A stretch of DNA of 64,000 nt from Vulcaniibacterium thermophilum. GTDB taxonomy: Bacteria > Pseudomonadota > Gammaproteobacteria > Xanthomonadales > Xanthomonadaceae. Below are positions 1-9,307 of this stretch, piece after piece. The position numbers were made by a program, and so were the translations under genes. Every line of letters starts with the position of its first letter. Position 1 is the stretch's first letter. Where the stretch lies: contig NZ_VOHJ01000010.1 of assembly GCF_007923255.1 (NCBI RefSeq), positions 1 through 64,000 of the forward strand, given 5' to 3'. The notes beneath the pieces were generated by a model, which was not told the origin of the DNA, searched no databases, and saw nothing but the letters and a program-made list of their open reading frames with translations.

Positions 1-488
1 CCGCGCCGCCCGCCGCGCCGGCGGCCCCCGCGCAACCGGCGGCGAGCGCCGAGGCCGCGCAGGCGCCGTCGCGCACGGTGCCGCGCCTGCGCGTGACCAC
101 GCTCGACGGCGGCACGTTCGACCTCGCCGAGCGCCGCGGGCGCTGGGTGGTGGTCAACTTCTGGGCGACCTGGTGCAAGCCCTGCATCAAGGAGATGCCG
201 GAACTGTCGGCGCTGGACACGATGCGCGAGCACATCGAGGTGGTCGGACTGGCCTACGAGGAGATCGACCCGGCGGCGATGCGCGAGTTCCTGCGCAAGG
301 TGCCGGTGGTGTATCCGATCGCGATCCTCGACGTCACCGCGCCGCCGGAGGATTTCGAAACGCCGCGCGGGCTGCCGATGACCTATCTGATCGCGCCGGA
401 CGGGCAGGTCGCGAAGACCTTTCTCGGCCCGGTGACCGCGAAGGCGATCGAGGACGCGATCGCCGCGCACGGAGCCGGTCGCCGGTGA
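1..488 (+). CDS. TlpA-like thioredoxin-fold protein, 5' end outside window
   Basis: C-terminal thioredoxin domain of a periplasmic-type thiol-disulfide protein. The active site is WCKPC in FWATWCKPC, followed by the usual helix, and the cis-Pro region appears as [12 protein letters not shown]. The frame stays open to the first base of the window through an Ala/Pro-rich linker, so the real start with its signal or anchor lies upstream; the GTG at 78 is unlikely to be the start. This family usually keeps partner cysteines reduced, for example in cytochrome c maturation, but the substrate is not shown here. The stop overlaps the acylphosphatase start (GTGA at 485-488), suggesting translational coupling. 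Confidence 0.85.
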   Translation, partial: APPAAPAAPAQPAASAEAAQAPSRTVPRLRVTTLDGGTFDLAERRGRWVVVNFWATWCKPCIKEMPELSALDTMREHIEVVGLAYEEIDPAAMREFLRKVPVVYPIAILDVTAPPEDFETPRGLPMTYLIAPDGQVAKTFLGPVTAKAIEDAIAAHGAGRR

Positions 489-754
489 GCGCGGCGCGCT
501 TCTTCGTGAGCGGCCGCGTGCAGGGCGTCGCGTTCCGCGCGCACACCCGCGAGCAGGCGCGCCGCCTCGGCCTGCGCGGGCATGCGCGCAACCTGGCCGA
601 TGGGCGGGTGGAGGTGCTGGCGGTGGGCGCGGCCGACGCGATCGAACGCCTGCACGCCTGGCTGCACGACGGCCCGCCGCTGGCGCGGGTGGAACGCGTG
701 GAGCGCTGCGCCGCCGCGGAGGACGAGGCGGGCGAGGGGTTCGGTATCGGCTAG
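485..754 (+). CDS. acyP: Acylphosphatase
   Basis: An 89-residue protein, the normal family length, that hydrolyses carboxyl-phosphate bonds such as acetyl phosphate or 1,3-bisphosphoglycerate. The signature GRVQGVAFR (residues 10-18) carries the phosphate-binding loop and catalytic Arg18, and the catalytic Asn is Asn36 in HARNLADG. The GTG start overlaps the TGA of the upstream thioredoxin-like gene, so it is probably translated by coupling. Acylphosphatases are small cytosolic housekeeping enzymes; nothing links it functionally to the thioredoxin gene beyond the shared transcript. Confidence 0.93.
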   Translation: MSAARFFVSGRVQGVAFRAHTREQARRLGLRGHARNLADGRVEVLAVGAADAIERLHAWLHDGPPLARVERVERCAAAEDEAGEGFGIG

Positions 755-806
755 GGCCGACGTGCGGGTGGTGGCGTCGAGGCTCGCGCACGTGCCTGCC
801 GCCCTC

Positions 807-851
807 GCCGGCCCGGCCGTGGCGAGCCTGCCGAAGCACGGGCGGGCCGGC
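807..851. terminator. Large GC-rich hairpin between convergent acyP and ppk2
   Basis: Arms 807-821 and 837-851 pair at 14 of 15 positions around a 15-base loop. It lies between two convergent genes, so it may act as a two-way terminator, but there is no T run. The rest of 755-907 shows no gene. Confidence 0.4.
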
Positions 852-907
852 CGACGCGGGGAACGGAGCCCGCCCGCCTCCGGCCCGCTCCGCACCCGCG
901 TCGCCCT

Positions 908-1681
908 TCACTCCACCGACGGAATCGGCTTCAGCACCCGGTAGCGTTCCTTGCGCGGCTTGCCATCCAGCGGCGGCAGGCCGATCTCCACCGGCGGCAG
1001 CGCGGTATCCGGCAGGCGCGAGAGCAGATCGCGGATCAGCGTCAGACGGCCGCGCTTCTGGTCGTTGAAGTCGACCAGCGTCCACGGCGCCCACGGCGTA
1101 TGGGTGGCGCGCAGCATGGCGTCGCGGGCGCGGGTGTAGTCCTCGTAGCGTTCGCGCGCGCGCACGTCCACCGGCGAAAGCTTCCAGCGCTTGAGCGGAT
1201 TCTCCAGCCGCTCGGCGAAGCGTTCCTCCTGCTTCGCCTGGTCGCAGCAGAGCCAGTACTTGAACAGCAGGATGCCGTCCTCCACCAGCATCTGTTCGAA
1301 CACCGGCGCCTGCTTCAGGAACAGCGCGACCTGCGCCTCGTCGGCGTAGCCCATCACCTGCTCGACGCCGGCGCGGTTGTACCAGCTCCGATCGAACAGC
1401 GCGATCTCGCCGGCGGCGGGCAGATGCGGCACGTAGCGCTGGAAGTACCACTGCGTGCGCTCGCGCTCGCCGGGCTTGGGCAAGGCCACCACGCGGCACT
1501 GGCGCGGATTGATGTGCGCCCGGATGGCGTCGATGGTGCCGCCCTTGCCGGCGGTGTCGCGGCCCTCGAACAGCACCACCAGCCGCTGCCCCGTTTCGCG
1601 CACCCAGTGCGCCATCGCCGCCAGTTCGCAGTGCAGCGGCTTCAGGCGTTGCTCGTATTCCTTGCGCTTGAGCTTCTTCAT
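908..1681 (-). CDS. ppk2: Polyphosphate kinase 2 family protein
   Basis: A 257-residue PPK2-family P-loop kinase that transfers phosphate between polyphosphate and nucleotides. The Walker A loop is EGRDTAGKGG (residues 39-48), the Walker B region is ALFDRSWYNRAG around Asp97, and a lid helix rich in Arg and Lys follows. The length fits the single-domain PPK2 type; whether it uses NMP or NDP cannot be read reliably from sequence. The ATG overlaps the TGA of the upstream regulator gene (ATGA at 1678-1681), so it is coupled to it as the last gene of the moaB-xre-ppk2 string. Confidence 0.93.
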   Translation of the reverse strand: MKKLKRKEYEQRLKPLHCELAAMAHWVRETGQRLVVLFEGRDTAGKGGTIDAIRAHINPRQCRVVALPKPGERERTQWYFQRYVPHLPAAGEIALFDRSWYNRAGVEQVMGYADEAQVALFLKQAPVFEQMLVEDGILLFKYWLCCDQAKQEERFAERLENPLKRWKLSPVDVRARERYEDYTRARDAMLRATHTPWAPWTLVDFNDQKRGRLTLIRDLLSRLPDTALPPVEIGLPPLDGKPRKERYRVLKPIPSVE

Positions 1682-2025
1682 CGCGATCGCTTGCGCGCCG
1701 CGCGGCGCTGGCCGGCCATGCTGCGCGCCACTTCCAGCAGCGCGCCCTGCTGGCGCGCATCGAGCGCGCGGTAGGCGGCGAGCAGGTCGTGTTCGCCGGC
1801 GGTGCGTGCCGGATCGAGCGTGCTCGCCAGTTCGGCCAGCAGCGCGCCGGCCGGCACGCCGAAGGTGCGCGCCAGCGCCGCGAGCTGCTCGCGTCCGGGC
1901 TGTTTCTCGCCGGTGAGCCAGGCGCGCACGGTGGCCACGCCGGCGCGCGGAATGGCGGTGGCGATGTCGGCGGTGGTGAGTCCGCGGGCGCGGGCGAGCA
2001 GGCGCAGCGTGGTGTCCAGCGGCAT
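1678..2025 (-). CDS. XRE-type helix-turn-helix regulator
   Basis: A 115-residue protein whose residues about 5-65 form a Cro/C1-type helix-turn-helix (LRLLARARGLTTADIATA, then VATVRAWLTGEKQPGREQL). The remainder is a short helical region ending in a basic tail. Family members are usually sequence-specific repressors or activators; the target is unknown. It is coupled to ppk2 downstream by a 4-base overlap and starts only 3 bases after the moaB stop, so it may regulate this operon. Confidence 0.85.
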   Translation of the reverse strand: MPLDTTLRLLARARGLTTADIATAIPRAGVATVRAWLTGEKQPGREQLAALARTFGVPAGALLAELASTLDPARTAGEHDLLAAYRALDARQQGALLEVARSMAGQRRAARKRSR

Positions 2026-2028
2026 GCG

Positions 2029-2547
2029 TCACTCCTTCAGCCGCGGGCGCAGCGCGGCGAGGTTGCAGGGGCGCGTGCGCGCGTCGAGCTGCGCGCGGAT
2101 GATGCGCTCCCACGCGGTGCGGCAGGCCGACGTCGAACCGGGCAGGGCGAACACGAAGGTGGCGTTGGCCAGCCCGGCGAACGCGCGCGACTGCACGGTC
2201 GAGGTGCCGATCTCCTCGTAGCTGAGCATGCGGAACAGCTCGCCGAAGCCGGGCATCTCCTTGTCGAGCAGCGGCAGCAGCGCTTCCGGGGTGGAATCGC
2301 GGCCGGTGAACCCGGTGCCGCCGGTCACCAGGATGCCGTCCACGTGCGGATCGGCGATCCACAGCGACACCTGCGCGCGCAGGCGGTACTTGTCGTCGGG
2401 CAGCAGCACGCGTTCGTGCAGGATGTGGCCGTCCTCGGCCAGCGCGTGCACGAGGTAGTCGCCGGAGGTGTCCTCCGGCAGGGTGCGGGTGTCGGACACC
2501 GTGAGCACGGCGATCCGCAGCGGCACGAAGTCGGTCTGCGCGGTCAT
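2029..2547 (-). CDS. moaB: Molybdenum cofactor biosynthesis protein B
   Basis: A 172-residue MoaB/MogA-fold protein of the molybdopterin pathway, which adenylates molybdopterin or helps insert molybdate. The fold signature TGGTGFTGRD lies at about residues 75-83, followed by STPEALLPLLDKEMPGFGELFR, and the PGS turn is present near the C-terminus (ALPGSTSACRTAWE). Length is usual for the family. No other molybdenum cofactor gene lies nearby, so moaB here is separated from its pathway and co-transcribed with a regulator and ppk2. Confidence 0.93.
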   Translation of the reverse strand: MTAQTDFVPLRIAVLTVSDTRTLPEDTSGDYLVHALAEDGHILHERVLLPDDKYRLRAQVSLWIADPHVDGILVTGGTGFTGRDSTPEALLPLLDKEMPGFGELFRMLSYEEIGTSTVQSRAFAGLANATFVFALPGSTSACRTAWERIIRAQLDARTRPCNLAALRPRLKE

Positions 2548-2599
2548 CGGCTGAGCCTACTCCATCGGCCATCGCGGCGGCGGCGAGGCGGGCGCGGCG

Positions 2600-4297
2600 T
2601 CAGGGCGATCGCGCCGGCGGTGTCGCCATCGCGGCCACCGCGGCGGCGAAATCGCGCGCGAAGCCGTCCATGTCGAACAGCCCGGACACGCGTCGCCGTT
2701 CGGTCAGCTCCGCGCGCAGCGCGCGGCGGGCGTGGGCGTCGCGTCCGAGCGCGACCGCGCGCGCGACGAAGGCCTCGTCGCTGTCGACGTTCATCGCGTC
2801 CAGGCCGAGATGGTGGTTGAGGCTGCCGGCGACGCGCGCGGCGAAGGTGTCGCCCGGCCGCGTGAGCACCGGGCAACCGGCCCACAGCGCGTCCGATGCG
2901 GTGGTGTGCGCGTTGTAGGGGCCGGTATCGAGAAAGAGGTCGGCCTGCGCCAGGCGCGCCAGGTACTCCGCGTGCGGCTGCTTGGGCATGAACACCAGGC
3001 GCGCGGGGTCCACCCCCTGCGCCTGCGCGAACGCCCGCAGCCGCTCGTCGGCGCGGCCGGGGCCGGACAGCAGCCACAGGACGCTGCCCTCCACCTCGCG
3101 CAGCACCGCCAGCGCGCGCGCCACGCTGCGCGGGTTGAGCTTGTAGCTGTTGTTGAAGCAGCAGAACACCACCGCGTGCTCGGGCAGCCCGCATTCCGCG
3201 CGCGGCATCGGGACCGGCGCGGCGCGCGCGGTGTCGGACGGCTGGAACGCGCGCGGCAGGCGGATCACCCGTTCGCTGAAGTGCGGCTGCAGCGCCTCCG
3301 GCAGCACGAAGCCGTCGGCCAGCACGTGGTCGATCCACGGCGCGCCGGACGTGCCCGGATACGCCAGCCAGTTCACCTGCACCCGCGCCGGCCGCATCGC
3401 CAGCACCTCCGGGGCGCCGCCGCCGCCCCAGCCGCGCAGGTCGAACAGCACGTCGATGCCCGCATCGCGGATGCGCTGCGCCACCGCCGCATGCGGCTGG
3501 CCGGCGACGTCGTGCACGGCGTGCGCGGCGTGGGCGAGGCGCTGCCGGATCGTGCTGCCGTCGTCGGGGTTGAGCGCGAACAGGTGCGCTTCGAACGGAT
3601 CGAGTGCGCGCAGCGCTTCGAACATCGCCGCGGTGAGCAGCCCGGTCGGGTGCGCGCCGAAGCCGTTGGACAGGAAGCCGACCCGCAGGCGCGCCGCGGG
3701 ATCGCGCGGCGGCGGGGGCGGCAGCGGACGCACCGCGGCCGCCACCGCCCGCGCGCGCAGGCGGGCGCATTGCAGTTGCTCGGCCGGCGTGGCGTCCTCG
3801 CTGAGGAAGGCGAACGGCTCGACTGCGGCCTGCCCGGCCCGCACGGCGGCGCGCACCTGCAGGGCGAGCGCGTCGAGGCCGCGCCAGTCGCACAGCTTGC
3901 GGCGCAGGTGCAGCAGGTAGCCGGCGATCATCGGTTCCTGCGGCGCCAGCGCGTGCGCGCGGGCGTAGGCCTCGCCGGCCTCCTCCCAGGCGCCGATGTC
4001 CTCCAGCGTATGGCCGAGCCACACGGCGATGCCGGCGTGCGCGGGCGCGTTCGCCGAAGCGCGCCGCAGGCTGTCGGCGGCCTCCTCGCGGCGGCCCTGC
4101 ATCCACTGCGCCCGTCCCAGCCGCGCCAGCGCCTCGGGATGGCCGGGCCGCAGCGCCAGCGCGCGGTTCGCCGCGGCCTCGCCCGCGCGCGCGTCGCCGG
4201 CGTCCAGTTCGGCCTCGGCGAGCAGGATCCAGGCCAGCGCGTCGTGCGGTGCACGCTGCACCGCGGCTCGGGCGGCGCTGCGCGGGTCGGCGCTCAT
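2600..4297 (-). CDS. O-GlcNAc-transferase-like (SPINDLY-type) glycosyltransferase
   Basis: A 565-residue GT41-family protein. Residues about 1-150 are TPR repeats; the catalytic GT-B part follows with RVGFLSNGFGAHPTG (the His-Pro motif of OGT), LAYPGTSGAPWIDH, CFNNSYKLNP and DTGPYNAHTTASDALWAG. Length and motif order match the X. campestris protein used as a structural model for human OGT. It has no signal peptide, so it is probably cytoplasmic. It should transfer a sugar from a UDP donor to protein Ser/Thr, but bacterial substrates are poorly known. The ATG at 4297 overlaps the stop of the upstream GNAT fusion gene (ATGA). Confidence 0.88.
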   Translation of the reverse strand: MSADPRSAARAAVQRAPHDALAWILLAEAELDAGDARAGEAAANRALALRPGHPEALARLGRAQWMQGRREEAADSLRRASANAPAHAGIAVWLGHTLEDIGAWEEAGEAYARAHALAPQEPMIAGYLLHLRRKLCDWRGLDALALQVRAAVRAGQAAVEPFAFLSEDATPAEQLQCARLRARAVAAAVRPLPPPPPRDPAARLRVGFLSNGFGAHPTGLLTAAMFEALRALDPFEAHLFALNPDDGSTIRQRLAHAAHAVHDVAGQPHAAVAQRIRDAGIDVLFDLRGWGGGGAPEVLAMRPARVQVNWLAYPGTSGAPWIDHVLADGFVLPEALQPHFSERVIRLPRAFQPSDTARAAPVPMPRAECGLPEHAVVFCCFNNSYKLNPRSVARALAVLREVEGSVLWLLSGPGRADERLRAFAQAQGVDPARLVFMPKQPHAEYLARLAQADLFLDTGPYNAHTTASDALWAGCPVLTRPGDTFAARVAGSLNHHLGLDAMNVDSDEAFVARAVALGRDAHARRALRAELTERRRVSGLFDMDGFARDFAAAVAAMATPPARSP

Positions 4298-5082
4298 GGC
4301 GCTTCCACGTACAGCCAGGCGTCGGCGCCGGAGGCCAGCCGCACCTGCACGCGGCGGTAGTCGTCGGCCTCGTAGTCGTCGGCGCGCGCCAGCTCCGCCG
4401 CGGTCAGCCGGAACAGCGTGCCGGGCACGCGATCGCGGTCGTCGCCGGTGGCGTGCACCACCGGATGGCGGACGATGCCGCTGGTGGCGACGGCATCGGG
4501 GTCGCGCGTCTCCAGCCAGTCGAGCCGGTATCCGACCAGCGCGTCGGGCGTGCCGTGCAGACTGCGGCCGAACAGGCGCTGCTGCACCGCCTCGTCCTGC
4601 AGGGTGCCGTAGGAAAACAGCGGCTGGTCGCGCGGTGCCTGTTCGAAGGACAGGCCGTACCACTGCGTCGCCTCCTCGCGCCAGCCCGCGCCGCGATAGA
4701 GCGCGCGCGCGGCGGCGTTGTCGCGCGCGGTCTCCAGCACGATGCCGACCGCGCCGTCCTCGCGCGCGAACGCGGCCGCCGCGTCCAGCAGCGCGCGCGC
4801 CACGCCCTGCCGGCGCGCGCCTTGCTCGACGAACAGGTCGTTGAGGATCCACAGCCGGCCCAGCCGCACCGACGACCACGTCGGGTAGAGCTGGGCGAAG
4901 CCGACGGCGGCGCCGTCGCGTTCCGCGAGCAGGACGCGCGATTCGCCGTTGCGCAGGCGCTGCTGCAGGAACTCGCGCGCGCAGTGCGGGGCGGGCGGCT
5001 GGCCGTAGAAGCGGCGGTAGGCGTCGAACAGCGCGCCGAGCGCTTCGGCGTCGGCGAAGGTGGCGGTGCGGATCTCGATCAT
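4294..5082 (-). CDS. GNAT acetyltransferase fused to a gamma-glutamylcyclotransferase-like domain
   Basis: A 262-residue two-domain protein. Residues 1-145 are a GNAT fold with the acetyl-CoA motif ARRQGVARALLDAA (about 89-102) and the NAAARALYRGAGW segment. Residues about 153-262 begin with FSYGTLQ (YGTLQ at 158-162), the substrate loop of the AIG2/GGCT family, and Glu238 in DDYEADDY matches the position of the catalytic Glu. GGCT enzymes release 5-oxoproline from gamma-glutamyl compounds; GNATs acetylate amines. A joint role in amino acid or peptide modification is only inference. It is coupled to the OGT-like gene and lies 70 bases after prfA. Confidence 0.85.
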   Translation of the reverse strand: MIEIRTATFADAEALGALFDAYRRFYGQPPAPHCAREFLQQRLRNGESRVLLAERDGAAVGFAQLYPTWSSVRLGRLWILNDLFVEQGARRQGVARALLDAAAAFAREDGAVGIVLETARDNAAARALYRGAGWREEATQWYGLSFEQAPRDQPLFSYGTLQDEAVQQRLFGRSLHGTPDALVGYRLDWLETRDPDAVATSGIVRHPVVHATGDDRDRVPGTLFRLTAAELARADDYEADDYRRVQVRLASGADAWLYVEAP

Positions 5083-5152
5083 CGGCGCGGCGGCGAAAAG
5101 CGCACAGCGTAGCGCGCGCGACGCGCGGACAGGCGGGCTCTCCGCCGGGCGG

Positions 5153-6238
5153 TCAGTCGCCGCGCGTGAGGCGCGCCAGCTCGTCCGCCTGGTGCTCCGC
5201 CATCAGCCGGCCGATCAGCGCGTCGAGGTCGCCCTCGAGGATGTTCGGCAGGTCGTACAGCGTCAGGCCTTCGACGCGATGGTCGGTGATGCGGCCCTGC
5301 GGGAAGTTGTAGGTGCGGATGCGCTGGCTGCGGTCGCCGCTGCCGACCTGCAGCTTGCGCATCGAAGCCTGTGCGGCGGCGGCCTTGGCCGCCTGCGCCT
5401 CGGCCAGCATCGCTTTGAGCCGCTTCATCGCCTTGTCGCGGTTGGCGTGCTGGCTGCGCTCGGTCTGGCTTTCGACCACCAGGCCGCTCGGCAGGTGGGT
5501 GATGCGCACCGCCGAATCGGTCTTGTTGACGTGCTGGCCGCCGGCGCCGGAGGAACGGTAGGTGTCGATGCGCAGCTCGGCCGGATTGATCTCGATCGGC
5601 GCGCCCTCCGGTTCCACCGGGATGATCGCCACCGTCGCCGCCGAGGTGTGGATGCGGCCCTGGGACTCGGTCTCGGGCACGCGCTGCACGCGATGGGTGC
5701 CGGACTCGAACTTCAGCCGGGAATAGGCGCCGCGGCCCTCGACGCGGGCGATGATCTCCTTGAAGCCGCCATGCTCGCCCGGATTGGCCGATTCCACCTC
5801 GACCTTCCAGCCCTGGCGCTCGGCGTAGCGCGCGTACATCCGGAACAGGTCGCCGGCGAAGATCGCCGCCTCGTCGCCGCCGGTGCCGGCGCGCACTTCC
5901 AGGTAGAGGTCGCCTTCGTCGCGCGGGTCCTTCGGAATCAGGTGCGCCAGCAGCTCCTGTTCGAGCCGCTGCAGGCGCGCCTGCGCGGCGGCCGATTCCT
6001 CCTCGGCCAGCTCGCGCAGCTCGGGATCGGCGCGCATCGCCTCGGCGGCGGCGAGATCGGCGCGCGCCTGGCGCTCGGCGGCCATCGCGGCGGCCACCGG
6101 CTCGAGCTGCGCGAACTCGCGCGACAGCGCGCGGAAGCGTTCGCCATCGCCGATCACGGCGGGATCGGCGAGCAGACGTTCGAGTTCCTCGCGCCGTTCG
6201 ACCAGCGCCTCGAGCTTACGGCGCAGGGTCGGCGTCAT
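5153..6238 (-). CDS. prfA: Peptide chain release factor 1
   Basis: A 361-residue class I release factor that recognises UAA and UAG and triggers peptide release on the ribosome. The GGQ motif lies at 233-235 in [14 protein letters not shown] and the codon-reading tripeptide is P-E-T (188-190) in the PxT position, which marks RF1 rather than RF2. The start overlaps the 3' end of hemA by 23 bases, the common hemA-prfA arrangement. The methyltransferase gene prmC, often next, is not present here. Confidence 0.97.
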   Translation of the reverse strand: MTPTLRRKLEALVERREELERLLADPAVIGDGERFRALSREFAQLEPVAAAMAAERQARADLAAAEAMRADPELRELAEEESAAAQARLQRLEQELLAHLIPKDPRDEGDLYLEVRAGTGGDEAAIFAGDLFRMYARYAERQGWKVEVESANPGEHGGFKEIIARVEGRGAYSRLKFESGTHRVQRVPETESQGRIHTSAATVAIIPVEPEGAPIEINPAELRIDTYRSSGAGGQHVNKTDSAVRITHLPSGLVVESQTERSQHANRDKAMKRLKAMLAEAQAAKAAAAQASMRKLQVGSGDRSQRIRTYNFPQGRITDHRVEGLTLYDLPNILEGDLDALIGRLMAEHQADELARLTRGD

Positions 6239-7496
6239 CGGTCCGCGACGGCAGGGGAGGGAAGAGCTGTTCGGCGGCGCGGGTCAGTTCGACGTCGCCG
6301 ATCAGCGCCGCCTCGCGCAGCGCCACCGTCGGCGCGTGCAGCAGGCGGTTGGTGAGGGTGTGGGCGAGCAACTGCAGCGCCGCTTCGGGCGACTCGCCCG
6401 CGCGCAGGCGCTCCAGCGCCTTCTCCAGCGCCTCGGCGCGGGCGGCCTCGCCGTGCGCGCGCAGGCGCTTCAGCGGTTCGCTGTGGCGGCGCGCGGCGAT
6501 CTGCTCGCGGTAGCGAGCGACCTGAAGCTCGATGATGGCTTCCGCCTCCTCCGCGGCCTCGCGCCGGCTGCGGCGGTTGTCCTCGATGACCTGCTCGAGG
6601 TCGTCGACGGTGTAGACGAAGGCGTCCTCGAGCTGCGCGACGTCGGCGGCGATGTCGCGCGGTACGGCGAGGTCCAGCAGCAGCATCGGCCGGTGCCGCC
6701 GGGCGCCGAGCGCGGCCCGCACCTGGTGCGTGTGCAGGATCGGCTCGCGCGCGGCGGTGGCGGAGATCACGATGTCGGCCTCGGCCAGGTGGCGGTCGAG
6801 GTCGGCCAGCGGCAGCGCGTAGCCGCCGTGGCGCAGCGCCAGTTCCTGCGCATGCGCCAGCGTGCGGTTGGCGACCAGCAGGCGTTTGGCCTTCGCCTGC
6901 ACCAGGTGACGCGCGGCCAGCTCGATGGTCTCGCCGGCGCCGATCAGCAGCACGGTGGAATCCTCCAGCCGCGCGAACGATTCCTGCGCCAGCCGCACCG
7001 CCGCCGAGGCCACCGAGACCGGGTTGGCGCCGATGCGGGTGTCGGTGCGCGCGCGCTTGGCGGTGGCGAACGCCTGCTGGAACAGGCGGTCGAGTTCGCG
7101 CCCCAGCGTGCCGGCGGCGCGCGCGGTCGCCCAGGCTTCCTTCACCTGGCCGAGGATCTGCGGCTCGCCCAGCACCAGCGAATCCAGCCCGGTGGCGACG
7201 CGGAACAGGTGCCGCACCGCGCCCTCGTCGCGGTGCAGATAGAGGTAGGCCTGCAGCGTCTGCGCCGCCTGGCCGGCCTGGCGCGCGAGCCAGTCGGCCA
7301 GCGCATCGGCCTCGCCCTCGGCGGCGACGTAGATCTCGGTGCGGTTGCAGGTGGACAGCAGCGCGGCCTCCGATACGCCCGGCAACGCCTTCAGCCCGCG
7401 CAACGCCGCGGCGAGCGCCTCGCCGGAGAAGGCGACCCGCTCGCGCAGGCTGACCGGCGCGGTCTGATGGTTGAGGCCGAGGGCGTACAGCGTCAC
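6216..7496 (-). CDS. hemA: Glutamyl-tRNA reductase
   Basis: A 426-residue enzyme making glutamate-1-semialdehyde from Glu-tRNA with NADPH, the first committed step of C5-pathway haem synthesis. Catalytic Cys50 lies in [11 protein letters not shown]; the NADPH site is [16 protein letters not shown]; the C-terminal dimerisation helices ([20 protein letters not shown]) are present. The start is GTG at 7496, chosen because [13 protein letters not shown] is the conserved N-terminus. No clear ribosome binding site precedes it. It is divergent from the TPR gene across a 71-base gap. Confidence 0.97.
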   Translation of the reverse strand: MTLYALGLNHQTAPVSLRERVAFSGEALAAALRGLKALPGVSEAALLSTCNRTEIYVAAEGEADALADWLARQAGQAAQTLQAYLYLHRDEGAVRHLFRVATGLDSLVLGEPQILGQVKEAWATARAAGTLGRELDRLFQQAFATAKRARTDTRIGANPVSVASAAVRLAQESFARLEDSTVLLIGAGETIELAARHLVQAKAKRLLVANRTLAHAQELALRHGGYALPLADLDRHLAEADIVISATAAREPILHTHQVRAALGARRHRPMLLLDLAVPRDIAADVAQLEDAFVYTVDDLEQVIEDNRRSRREAAEEAEAIIELQVARYREQIAARRHSEPLKRLRAHGEAARAEALEKALERLRAGESPEAALQLLAHTLTNRLLHAPTVALREAALIGDVELTRAAEQLFPPLPSRTDDADPAP

Positions 7497-7567
7497 GGGA
7501 GTGGGTTCAGGCGCTTGCGCTAAGCTGGCTGCCGAAGGCCGTCATTCTACCGGCCGCCCGGACCCCC

Positions 7568-9307
7568 ATGCCCGCACGCGCCCGCACGCGGCTGTTCATC
7601 GTCGCGATCTGCGCCGTCCTGTCGATCCAGGCGGTCGCCGCCGAGCCCGCCCGCGCGCCGCTGCCGCGCGACCGCATCGCGCGGGCGCTGGAGCCCGCAC
7701 TGGTGGGCGAATTCGCCCTGCAGGCCGGGCGCCTGAAGGAGGCGGCTGCGGCCTATCTCGAGGCCGCGCGCGCCGCGGAGGATGCCGAGCTGGCCTCGCG
7801 CGCCACCCGCATCGCCCTGCTGGCCAAGGACGATGCGCGCACCGCGCAGGCGCTGGCGCTCTGGAAGCGGCTCGCCCCGCCCGAAGACGCGCTCGCCCTG
7901 CGCGGCGCCGAAGCCGTGCTCGCGCTGCGCCGCAACGACACCGCCACCGCGCGCGCGCAGCTCAACGCGCTGCTGGCCGCGCCCGGCGAGGACGGCTGGA
8001 AGCAGGCGCTGGCGGTGCTCAGCACCGGCACCCGCGAGCCCGCGCAGGCGGTGCCGATCCTGCGCCGCCTGATCAACGAGGGCCGCATCCCGGATCACCT
8101 GCCGGCGTGGCTCGCCTTCGGCGGCCTGGCGCAGCAGCTCGAACAGCCGCAGCTCGCCGAGCGGGTGGTGGACGAGGTGGTGCGCCGGTTTCCCGGCGAA
8201 CCGCGGGTGGGCCTGCTGCGCGCCAACCAGTTGCGCGAGGCGGGGCGGACCGACGAGGCCCGCGCAGCCCTGCGCGAGCTCGAGCCGAAGCTGGCCGGCG
8301 ACGCCACCCTGCGCCGTCTGCTCGCCGACGAGTACTTCCGCCTGCGCGACTATGCCGAGGCCGAGCGGCTGCTCGCCGCCGGCCCGCAGGACGAGCAGAC
8401 CATCGCCCAGCGCGCGGCGCTGCTGGCGCAGGCGGAGGACAAGGCCGGCCTCGCCCGTCTGTACGGGGAATTGAAGGCCGACGCCGCGCGGCCCGACCCG
8501 GGCCGCCGGCTGCTGCTCGGCCGCATGGCCGAGTTCCTCGAACGCCATGCCGAAGCACTCGACTGGTACGAGGGCGTGCCTGGCGGCCCGCAGCGCTGGC
8601 AGGCCCGCCTGCGCAGCGCCAACGTGCTGCACGAACTGGACCGCAAGCGCGAGGCCTACGATCGCCTGCGCGCGATCCAGTCGGACGCCGCCGCCGAGGA
8701 AGAGGTCCGCCGCGACGCCTACCTGCTGGAAGCGGCGTTGTACCAGAAGGACGGCGAGACGGCCGCCGAGATGGACGCCTACGCGCGCGGCCTGGCGGCG
8801 TTCCCGGACGAGCCGGAGATCCTCTACGCCCGCGCGCTGAGCTACGAGCGGCAGGACGACATCCCGCGCGCCGAGGCCGACCTGCGCCGCATCCTGGTCA
8901 TCGACCCGGACAACGTCGCCGCCCTCAACGCGCTCGGTTACACCCTCGCCGACCGCACCACGCGCTACCAGGAGGCGCTCGAGCTGATCGACCGCGCGCG
9001 CGCCGCCGAGCCCGAATCCGGCGCGATCGTCGACAGCTACGGCTGGGTCCTGTACCGCCTCGGCCGGCACAAGGAAGCGCTGGTCGAACTGCGCCGCGCG
9101 CTCACGCTGCAGAAGGATCCCGAGATCGCCGCGCACCTGGCCGAGGTGCTGTGGGTCAGCGGCCAGCGCGAGGAGGCGATGAAGTACTTCGAAATGGCGC
9201 GCAAGCTCGATCCGGAGAACCGCGCCCTGCGGCGCGCGCTGGAGAAGACCGGCGCCCGGCTGCCCGCCGCGCCGGCGCCGGCGGCCAGGACCGGAGGCGA
9301 CGCGTGA
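7568..9307 (+). CDS. Secreted TPR-repeat protein
   Basis: A 579-residue protein with an N-terminal signal peptide ([18 protein letters not shown], cleavage after about residue 25) followed almost throughout by tetratricopeptide-type helical repeats, clearest in the C-terminal half ([20 protein letters not shown] and the repeat after it). A TPR gene directly before lolB is a frequent arrangement in beta- and gammaproteobacteria, so a periplasmic or envelope-assembly role is plausible; no enzymatic motif is seen. The stop overlaps the lolB start (GTGA at 9304-9307). Confidence 0.88.
   Translation: MPARARTRLFIVAICAVLSIQAVAAEPARAPLPRDRIARALEPALVGEFALQAGRLKEAAAAYLEAARAAEDAELASRATRIALLAKDDARTAQALALWKRLAPPEDALALRGAEAVLALRRNDTATARAQLNALLAAPGEDGWKQALAVLSTGTREPAQAVPILRRLINEGRIPDHLPAWLAFGGLAQQLEQPQLAERVVDEVVRRFPGEPRVGLLRANQLREAGRTDEARAALRELEPKLAGDATLRRLLADEYFRLRDYAEAERLLAAGPQDEQTIAQRAALLAQAEDKAGLARLYGELKADAARPDPGRRLLLGRMAEFLERHAEALDWYEGVPGGPQRWQARLRSANVLHELDRKREAYDRLRAIQSDAAAEEEVRRDAYLLEAALYQKDGETAAEMDAYARGLAAFPDEPEILYARALSYERQDDIPRAEADLRRILVIDPDNVAALNALGYTLADRTTRYQEALELIDRARAAEPESGAIVDSYGWVLYRLGRHKEALVELRRALTLQKDPEIAAHLAEVLWVSGQREEAMKYFEMARKLDPENRALRRALEKTGARLPAAPAPAARTGGDA

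Noticed and set aside
78-488. GTG at 78 as start of the thioredoxin-like gene
   Set aside because: The frame is open to the window edge through an Ala/Pro linker, and a periplasmic TlpA-like domain needs an upstream signal or anchor.
7471-9303. Long frame overlapping the TPR gene in the lolB frame
   Set aside because: Only the part from 9304 has the LolB lipobox and fold; the preceding residues are Arg/Pro/Ala-rich shadow sequence.
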